Shown: piece after piece, positions 55,700 through 64,000 of the stretch
Numbering within the stretch: position 1 is the first letter of the stretch
How the letters are laid out: every line of letters begins with the position of its first letter
Assembly (NCBI GenBank): GCA_963931865.1
Contig: OZ007514.1
Location: forward strand, 12,643,928-12,707,927
DNA length: 64,000 nucleotides
Reading direction: 5' to 3'
Source: Axinella damicornis
Lineage: Eukaryota > Porifera > Demospongiae > Axinellida > Axinellidae
Made by a program: the position numbers and the translations under genes
Notes under the pieces: model-generated
Told to the model about the DNA's origin: nothing
Database searches by the model: none
What the model saw: the letters and a program-made list of their open reading frames with translations, nothing else

Positions 55700-57309
55700 C
55701 TGCAGGAGTGTGTGAGTGCAAGGGTATGGGGGGGGGGGGGGGGGGGGGGGATGGTGAATCACAGTTGTTCTGTATGACTCCATCACCACATACCCCCTAC
55801 TGTGTCCACACAGTGCAAAGCGTCCCAATTGGTGGACCATCTTGTACACATACGCCATGCACGTGCGTGATCAGCCAGGGTGGAGAGGGGCTAGCGTGTT
55901 CACACAGTGCAAAGCGTATCAGTGCATGACTGGCCAGGGTGGAGAGGCGTTAGTGGCTAGACTGCTCCACACAGAGCAAAACTTAGCTACCTTCTCGTAT
56001 GCGTATTGGGCAACTGGAGAGGCTTAAAGGAAAATGTCTCGGCACACTTCCCTTAGTGGGTGCTTATCCATGTACAAGTACCAACAAGACACCATAATCA
56101 TCACCGTCTTTCAAAACGTAATGTAATCACATTTCAGTCCACTAGTCTAGCACCAATGAGCACGTGGTTGTACTTCCTGCTATGACAATCAGTGCCTCAG
56201 TGGTAAGATTTGCCTTGGTGATAGGTGTACTCCAGCGTCCAACATGAGTGTGGTTAACCCCCATATTCCCTGCACCTCTGCCTGTCTACGTGGGGTTGAC
56301 TCTTTTCTGTGAAAACTGCTTTGTAGAAAGGTAAACCAAGCCGGATGGCTGGCATGCTTGGGCAGATCATACCACTATGCCACTTCTTGCTCCTTGAAGA
56401 CTCACTATTACTATAAGCATGTTCCCACAGGGCTGTGATTCTGCCCACATCTGGATTATGAGGTGTCTGTAAATATTCCCACAAGCACTGAGTGCACAGA
56501 AGGTGAGAACCTGTTGTCTGATGAGAGCCAGTGAACGTGTGCTCACAGTACCACCTGTCTCTTGAGCTGGTGTAATTTATAATGTTTGAACTACGTTGAT
56601 ACACTGTGATTTTCTTTTGAGCAATATGTAGCATGCAAATTCGTCACATTCTTACAACTCAACATCACTTGGCATTGAATGGTTTATTCTTTGCAGATAG
56701 GTGCACGCACGGTGGATCATAAACAGACCAGGTGCCTCCAACCTCCCACACAGAACAATGGACGTGACCAAAGATGTCATAATGTTTCGTACCCAGAGGT
56801 ATGCGACCCTAATTAGCCACTGTAAGTTGAGTGATTTGGAAGCTGACTGCATCCCACTTTATCTCTCTGGCCTTGTCTGTTTATTCGTGGAGGTATGTCG
56901 CCTTTAATTGTTTCCCCAATTTGAGCGACTTGGCATCATTCTTGAGAGACCAGATCCGCAGAAGTATATGCCTTTGATGGCCGCAGCAGACCAGAGGTCG
57001 GGACGGTTGTTTGGAAGAGCGTGCCCAACTCAAATCTAATTAATTTCACTCTGGGAATGAATTTGTAACTTTCTCGTGTTTGTTTTTCTCGGTCCATTTT
57101 CAAAACTGTCCCACATTGAGATAGCAATGATAAGAATCTTCAGGGGTTATCATATTCAAGTGCTGAGTATTGTAAACTCACTGGAGCAATATTATTCAAT
57201 TCACTTCACTGAGGTCGAAGAATTTGCAAAAATTAGACTTCGAGTTTGTATAAAACTAAGTTGATATACAGTTCATAATAGGCACAAGTTACTAAACATT
57301 GGACGAAAA
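55700..57309. other. Presumed Groucho 5' intron, no exon recognised
   Basis: Poly-G at 55729-55751, then a tandem duplication around CACACAGTGCAAAGCGT and CAGGGTGGAGAGG (55805-55950). A 126-codon minus-strand frame at 56254-56634 has no motif I recognise. I looked for the KFT...EEF-type Q exon on the minus strand and did not find it. Confidence 0.45.
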
Positions 57310-57451
57310 GTAAGCAATACGCTTCACAGTTTCACAACAGCCATCCCCAAATTAATTTTGCTACGTATGCACACATTTGTGAGGGATACTTTGCGACGTT
57401 TGGTCAATGGTGACCACCAGTCATGTTGCTGAGTGGGCTTGTACACATGTA

Positions 57452-57646
57452 CAGTGAATTTCAGTTGCGTTCGAATCTCCGTGTTGCGTACGCTTCCGTA
57501 TGGAATCGAGTATGGATGTACGCTTGCACAATGCGCACACGCGAAGGGGGAGGATGTCAGCAGAACCAGCTCGAAAATCGGTGTACAAGCGATTCTGTAC
57601 GGATGCGTACGCAACACGGAGATTTGAACGCAACTGAAATTCACTG
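57452..57646. mobile_element. 195-bp Tc1/mariner-type MITE
   Basis: CAGTGAATTTCAGTTGCGTT opens, its inverse (AACGCAACTGAAATTCACTG) closes, and TA flanks both ends. TIRs are about 42 bp with one mismatch. A TA duplication and a CAGT terminus fit Tc1/mariner mobilisers. The second copy at 59233-59427 is part of the duplication, not a new insertion. Confidence 0.9.
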
Positions 57647-58119
57647 TAAGTATTAGAGGGAAGCGTGGCACTGTCAACTAGTTCTCAGAAAAGTAAAATT
57701 CTACTGATTTATTTTCACCTTATTGGCCTACTGCCAGTGCAGGTTCGCTGCATCTCAGATTGGGAGTAGACTTCCCCTCAACCCACTGACATGGCGAGAG
57801 GGAGGAGGATGTGGCAGAGGTGATTATTTTGAAACTTCAGTGCTCCAGTTTGCACAATTAAAGTTGATATTTACATCACAATGGACACAAGTACTAAACA
57901 ATGCACTGCCATTAGGTCTGGGACTCCAGATAACAACTGATTCCAAAACAACAACATGGAATTAAAAATCTTATTTTATTGGACACATTTTGGGAAATGG
58001 AGAAAGAGAGAGAGAGAGAACGATGAAGGAGAGAGAGGCACAGAGGAAGACGGAGATGGAAGGAGAGAGGGAGGTATAGGGAGGGACAGGGAGATGGATG
58101 GATGGAGGGAGGAAGGGAC

Positions 58120-58660
58120 GAAGGAAGGGGGGAGGGGGGGAAGGGGGGAGGGAGGGAGGGAGGGAGGGAGGGAGGGAGGGAGGGAGGGAGGGAGGGAGCA
58201 ATGTTGTTTTAGTTATCTAAAACTGAAATAGTTTAGTTTTTGGTTTTAATTAGGTAGAAGTCACATTGTTTAGTTTAGTTTTAGTTTTAATTACTAAATC
58301 TCAAAAGGGTTAGTAAAGGCTCTTTTAGTTTTAGTAACCACCCTTTTTGGGTGATTTTCATATTAGTTTAGTTGTAGTTTTAATTAACAGGCTGAGACAG
58401 TCCTCATTTTAGTTTTAGTTTTAATTACTAAAGTGAAATATGCCAAACTAAAAAGCATTATAGTTTTAGTTTTAGTTAACTAAAACAACATTGGGAGGGA
58501 GGGAGGGAGGGAGGGAGGGAGGGAGGGAGGGAAGGCTGGAGAGACGGACGGAGCGAAGGAGAGATGAAGGCAAGGAAGGAGGGAGGAAGGGAAGTATGGA
58601 GGGACGGAGGGAGGGAGGGAGAGGGGAGGGAGGAAATTACAAGGGAGTGTGGTGAACCAG
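58120..58660. mobile_element. MITE (58199-58493) inserted inside a GGGA microsatellite
   Basis: CAATGTTGTTTTAGTTA at 58199 is mirrored by TAACTAAAACAACATTG ending at 58493. Internal sequence is TTTAGTTTTAGTT-rich. GGGA repeats continue on both sides (from about 58145 and to about 58640), so the element landed in, or carried, the microsatellite. A relative is at 13385-13565. Confidence 0.85.
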
Positions 58661-58889
58661 CACACACATCATCACTACCACATCACTGCAGTTACTATGT
58701 CTCCTTGAAACACAACACTCAGATGTCTTATCAGAAACTGATCGGACGCTCCACCTGCATCCCTAAACCTGATACCCCTCCAGCATGTGGCCCGGAGATC
58801 AATACCCACACAGGCAGGCAGCACTGCAACACAATACCCACCATACCAGTGACACGCCACAAACACTAGGAAACTCGACACTCGCAACG

Positions 58890-59089
58890 NNNNNNNNNNN
58901 NNNNNNNNNNNNNNNNNNNNNNNNNNNNNNNNNNNNNNNNNNNNNNNNNNNNNNNNNNNNNNNNNNNNNNNNNNNNNNNNNNNNNNNNNNNNNNNNNNNN
59001 NNNNNNNNNNNNNNNNNNNNNNNNNNNNNNNNNNNNNNNNNNNNNNNNNNNNNNNNNNNNNNNNNNNNNNNNNNNNNNNNNNNNNNNNN
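58890..59089. other. Assembly gap, 200 N
   Basis: Exactly 200 undetermined bases, probably a placeholder length. Confidence 1.
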
Positions 59090-60663
59090 GTAAGCAATAC
59101 GCTTCACAGTTTCACAACAGCCATCCCCAAATTAATTTTGCTACGTATGCACACATTTGTGAGGGATACTTTTGCGACGTTTGGTCAATGGTGATGACCA
59201 GTCATGCTGTTGAGTGGGCTTGTACACATGTACAGTGAATTTCAGTTGCGTTCGAATCTCCGTGTTGCGTACGCTTCCGTATGGAATCGAGTATGGATGT
59301 ACGCTTGCACAATGCGCACACGCGAAGGGGGAGGATGTCAGCAGAACCAGCTCAAAAATCGGTGTACAAGCGATTCTGTACGGATGCGTACGCAACACGG
59401 AGATTTGAACGCAACTGAAATTCACTGTAAGTATTAGAGGGAAGCGTTGGCACTGTCAACTAGTTCTCAGAAAAGTAAAATTCTACTGATTTATTTTCAC
59501 CTTATTGGCCTACTGCCAGTGCAGGTTCGCTGCATCTCAGATTGGGAGTAGACTTCCCCTCAACCCACTGACATGGCGAGAGGGAGGAGGATGTGGCAGA
59601 GGTGATTATTTTGAAACTTCAGTGCTCCAGTTTGCACAATTAAAGTTGATATTTACATCACAATGGACACAAGTACTAAACATGCACTGCCATTAGGTCT
59701 GGGACTCCAGATAACAACTGATTCCAAAACAACAACATGGAATTAAAAATCTTATTTTATTGGACACATTTTGGGAAATGGAGAAAGAGAGAGAGAGAGA
59801 ACGATGAAGGAGAGAGAGGCACAGAGGAAGACGGAGATGGAAGGAGAGAGGGAGGTATAGGGAGGGACAGGGAGATGGATGGATGGAGGGAGGAAGGGAC
59901 GAAGGAAGGGGGGAGGGGGGGAAGGGGGGAGGGAGGGAGGGAGGGAGGGAGGGAGGGAGGGAGGGAGGGAGCAATGTTGTTTTAGTTATCTAAAACTGAA
60001 ATAGTTTAGTTTTTGGTTTTAATTAGGTAGAAGTCACATTGTTTAGTTTAGTTTTAGTTTTAATTACTAAATCTCAAAAGGGTTAGTAAAGGCTCTTTTA
60101 GTTTTAGTAACCACCCTTTTTGGGTGATTTTCATATTAGTTTAGTTGTAGTTTTAATTAACAGGCTGAGACAGTCCTCATTTTAGTTTTAGTTTTAATTA
60201 CTAAAGTGAAATATGCCAAACTAAAAAGCATTATAGTTTTAGTTTTAGTTAACTAAAACAACATTGGGAGGGAGGGAGGGAGGGAGGGAGGGAGGGAGGG
60301 AGGGAAGGCTGGAGAGACGGACGGAGCGAAGGAGAGATGAAGGCAAGGAAGGAGGGAGGAAGGGAAGTATGGAGGGACGGAGGGAGGGAGGGAGAGGGGA
60401 GGGGAGGAAATTACAAGGGAGTGTGGTGAACCAGCACACACATCATCACTACCACATCACTGCAGTTACTATGTCTCCTTGAAACACAACACTCAGATGT
60501 CTTATCAGAAACTGATCGGACGCTCCACCTGCATCCCTAAACCTGATACCCCTCCAGCATGTGGCCGGGAGATCAATACCCACACAGGCAGGCAGCACTG
60601 CAACACAATACCCACCATACCAGTGACACGCCACAAACACTAGGAAACTCGACACTCGCAACG
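59090..60663. repeat. Right copy of the 1.57-kb duplication, starting at the gap
   Basis: Starts at the same base (GTAAGCAATACGCTTCACAG) as the left copy and runs on past its end into unique sequence at 60664. It carries its own copies of both MITEs. Confidence 0.95.
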
Positions 60664-61979
60664 AGAACATACATGTGTACTATGCAGAATGTGCAGACGG
60701 CACTCGACACCGGGTAATATGATACGGAGGGAGATCTGAATACCAACCAACTCATCAGTGTAGGACGACATTTGGTTGATGGGGTTGACCAAGTTGACTC
60801 ATAAGATTCCGCTAAGTTCAGCATCTCTAAAACACCTATGCTTACGAGGTGGCCTCTGATTCGCTCACACCCAACAACAGAGATGGATCGATCTGCTCGC
60901 TGTCATGAACACAAACTGTTTGATGTGACGCAACCTGAAGCAGGTCAACTAGTGAAACTGAACACCTGCAGGTAGTTGTGGCATGCTTACTGCATTGTTG
61001 CTGGGCATAGTGGACATTTCCCTGTCTACTGGTAGAACAAAGACAAAAACTTCCCTCCATCCCGCCCACGTCAGGAAGAGGCTAATTCAATAACCTCCTG
61101 CAACTAGACCTTACTGTTTCTGGGGAATCCCCCTGCGATTGTGCAACAACTGCATGTGACAGTCACATGATCATACCGCTGGAGTGGTGTACAGACTACA
61201 CAGAGGCATGGTACATACCACCATGGTCATGAAACCAGGAATGAACACAGGCCCCCACAGAGGCATGGTACATACCACCATGGTCATGAAACCAGGAATG
61301 AACACAGGCCCCCGCCCAGCTTTCCATACGTATATTAATCCTTAGTAATTGGGCCAGTGTGAGTGAGCCCCCACACTAGTCGTAGTCTCGCGCGCGGCGC
61401 TATATGGCACTGTACAACGTATATGTACGTACTGTTGTCGATCTGTCTCCCATACCATAAATCCGGCACGTGCAATACAACGTACGAAATAGTGCATTCA
61501 TTTCCGGATGTCGTACCGTAAATCTCCGCCGTGCGTGAGAGTCTGGCAGGCGACAACAGATCGATCATGACCTACCCACCTCTGTACGTACTTCCCCAGT
61601 GGCGACAGCAAAGACGAACACCGCTGGTGGACCTACCTATTCATTGACCTCAGAGCTGTAGCTACGTGTACGTGTCCTGCAGAGCACATGGTGTGCTGGA
61701 CCAGTGTGCAGCATGCATAGCTATAGGTTAATACCTGCCATATCGCCGCTAGACTGCTTCAGCTAGCCTCACTCTGTGTTGTGCATATGCGACAGTGTAC
61801 TTTTGGTGTGATATTCTGTGACCTGAGCTGTTCTCATGTAGTCACATTCTGATGACAGTCTTGTACGTAGCTACAACTGTTCACATGCTAATTTCGCACA
61901 TGCACTCACTCATGCTCACCCCACAATGTCACACATTCCACTAGCCTATTCAGTAATCTGTAGTAATCCCTAATAATAC
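60664..61979. other. No gene recognised; short tandem duplication
   Basis: A 56-bp unit (CACAGAGGCATGGTACATAC ... ACACAGGCCCC) is repeated at about 61199-61254 and 61258-61313. The rest shows no exon I can support. Confidence 0.5.
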
Positions 61980-62244
61980 ACCCCCCCCCCCCCCCCCCCC
62001 CCCCCCCCCATGAGCTGAGGTGGTCTGCATACACCAAGGTGGGGAGGCCACACATTGGTACAATATTCATGATTACAGCCTCAAGTGTTGATAAGTGCAC
62101 ATTGGAGCAACCCTGAAATGTGACCCCACCTGGCAACCAGACACAGCTGTACCCCTCCCCCCTCCCCTCCCTCCCCGCCCTCCCTCCCCGCCCTCCCCTC
62201 CCTCTACCCCCCTCCCCGCCCTCCCTCCCCCTCCCCTCCCTCTA

Positions 62245-62276
<32 letters not shown>

Positions 62277-62290
62277 CCCTCCCCCTCCCC
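61980..62290. repeat. Poly-C and CCCT tracts
   Basis: About 30 C at 61980-62009, then CCCTCCC-rich pyrimidine sequence at 62150-62290. Orientation is opposite to the intron tracts of Groucho. Confidence 0.95.
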
Positions 62291-64000
62291 TTGACCAATT
62301 GCTGGACTATCAGTTCTCGTCTTCTGTTAACTCTTTACCAACCAATGACTGCAAAAGCCGTCATGAGCTCCCATCACAGACACTGAACTGCCTTGACACT
62401 GAACTGTTGTTCCACAAGGGGACACTGAGGCTGTCAACGTGATAATACGGACACTAGGAACACGACGACGTGTTGAAGGATTGGTCTTCGCAGAGGAAGT
62501 TCAGGGCCACGCACCCCCGGAGGGTATAGCAGAATGAAGTTCACAGCATGAATAGGTACCACCACAGCATGAATAGGTACCACTGGTTAGCTTCCTCGAA
62601 TAGATCCTTCAGCCCAAGACTGGCTCCAACCTCACAGAGCATAATACAAACTCACCCTCCAGGCATGAATGGAACGTCCTCAAATTGCATGCACTGGATA
62701 TGATCTTAAAAGACACCAGAAATTCCTCCACACGGATGGAAATATCTCCATTACATGCAAGTTGGTAAGTCAAAATAGTCAATTGAGTTTGTGAAGTATG
62801 TGGGAAGTATGACTTCGGGAGGAAAATTGCTTTTCACAGTCACGCCATTGCCAGAACTCAAATAGCTACTTGTTCTGTGCAACTGAGGCTAGTCTCGCTC
62901 CCAGGGAACGAGGCTAGGGTAGTCTTAGCCTCATTCCCAGGCCACGTGCGAGGAGAGAAAGCACTTTCTCTCCTCCCACGTGGCCTGGGAATGAGGCTAG
63001 GGTGGTCTGTACTGAATCCGAGGCTAAAGTGCCCCGAGGGAGAAACACGTTCTCGTGTTTTTACGTTGCAGAGGACAAACAGAATGCACCGTTATTGCCA
63101 GCAATGCTTGGAATTACATTACTTGTTCCTAATACACAGCCAAGCGAAAATCATTGCCGATGAATTTCTGGAGAGTTTCATAGCGTGAATACTTGAAGCA
63201 GAAACACAGCCCTTATCTGGATTGTTTGTGGTAGAGGTGCGTTGCTAAGCACATGTCCGTTATTACAGCTACACAGTCGAACTTTTGATAGCGCTGACCC
63301 CCCATGTCAAAACACAAGCCAAGTAGACAAATCGTACGGACATGAATACCAGCGAGCTACTCTGTCACTCACTTACTACAATAGCTCAAACAGCTTAACA
63401 AGAAGCACTAATCACATGACAAGCTGAGACAGTTTTCTTAGCCATTGTTGGTCACTGGGGTACTCCACTTGTCATGTAACTTAACTAAGTGGGTCAGGAA
63501 AATCATCCGTGCATTCAGTCACGAGTATGTCACACAATAAGTCACAAACTCACATGCACAGAAAGTCACGACACAAAACTCAAAATTTCCCAAGTGGAGT
63601 AACATATGGTCGTAGTGAGGCAAGTGTTTGACCCATATAAGGCATTAAGGTCCACGGCACACTCGCTGTGAGGGGCACATGATGGTCATATGCAGAGGCG
63701 AAAGCCATATATGCCTAAACCAGCAGCATATCAACACTGATTGAATCGTCTGAGAAGAGCTTGATCACTAATGGTGATATGTTTGCTATGCTATTCATCC
63801 CCTTCCTTTCATCCCTCCTCCCTCTTAACACGTCTTCACTCCCTTCCCCCGTCTTGCCTTCTCCCCTCTCTCCTTTAATCCATCCTTCTCACCATTTCTC
63901 CCTCGCTCACCTCCATCCTTGATCCCCACCGCTCTATACCCTCCACCTTCCCTCTCCCTCCCTCCCTCCCTTCTCCCTTCCCTCCCTCTCCCCTCCCTCC
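62291..64000. other. No gene recognised; hairpin MITE
   Basis: Hairpin of the TAGCCTCGTTCCCAG family at 62936-62999 (arms about 27 bp, GAGAGAAA/TTTCTCTC centre). CCCT-rich sequence from 63830 to the window end. No exon recognised. Confidence 0.5.

Larger units (their letters stand above)
57310..58889. repeat. Left copy of a 1.57-kb duplication ending at the gap
   Basis: Matches 59090-60663 nearly base for base, with a few indels (for example GTGACC versus GTGATGACC, and AACAATGC versus AACATGC). The copy ends at the first N. Confidence 0.95.

Noticed and set aside
56254..56634. 126-codon minus-strand ORF upstream of the known Groucho exons
   Set aside because: No similarity to the expected Q-domain exon, no splice pattern and no known motif.
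57310..60663. True segmental duplication within the Groucho 5' intron
   Set aside because: Both copies are cut exactly at the N gap, which fits unmerged contig ends better.

Overview
The window is animal nuclear DNA. It has spliced genes with GT-AG introns, very long introns, dense non-autonomous transposons, microsatellites and a 200-base scaffold gap. Two genes carry almost all of the recognisable coding sequence, both on the minus strand. One is an NLR-type innate immune receptor (about 13.9-36.2 kb). The other is a Groucho/TLE transcriptional co-repressor (about 44.5-55.7 kb). An NLR with Death domains, NACHT and LRRs encoded by single phase-matched exons, a two-copy unnamed domain, a 2A-like leader and a RecQ-like helicase fragment together suggest a sponge, probably a demosponge. 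That placement is inference; a cnidarian or other early-branching animal is possible.

Layout. 0.06-7.25 kb: a mosaic between two inverted hAT-like termini, with a 9-bp satellite arranged as a huge inverted repeat, a broken minus-strand LINE (1.68-4.87 kb), a MITE inside it carrying a decayed RecQ helicase piece, a perfect 218-bp palindrome and a frameshifted gene fragment. 7.25-13.6 kb: dispersed repeats and fold-back elements. 13.9-36.2 kb: the NLR gene, read right to left as a 2A-like leader exon, a Death exon, an exon with two copies of an unnamed domain plus a second Death domain, a NACHT exon, then 16 LRR exons. Its introns are full of MITEs. 36.4-44.5 kb: a small hypothetical ORF, a Mutator-like long-TIR element with a piggyBac-like element nested in it, palindromes and unassigned sequence. 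44.5-55.7 kb: Groucho/TLE, 18 exons reconstructed here (C-terminal stop to the middle of the Q domain), whose introns hold extreme GGGA/CCCT, poly-G and CA tracts. 55.7-64 kb: no exon recognised; a near-identical 1.57-kb duplication abuts a run of N on both sides and is probably a scaffolding artefact.

The two genes are functionally unrelated. The NLR would act as a cytosolic sensor that oligomerises through NACHT and signals through Death domains; its 5' exon would add a 2A-like leader if the inferred splice is real. Groucho is a nuclear co-repressor that tetramerises through the Q domain and binds DNA-bound factors through its WD40 propeller. Exon borders were worked out by hand from splice consensus, reading phase and family similarity, with no transcript evidence. 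The exon sets keep an open reading frame across nearly every junction.
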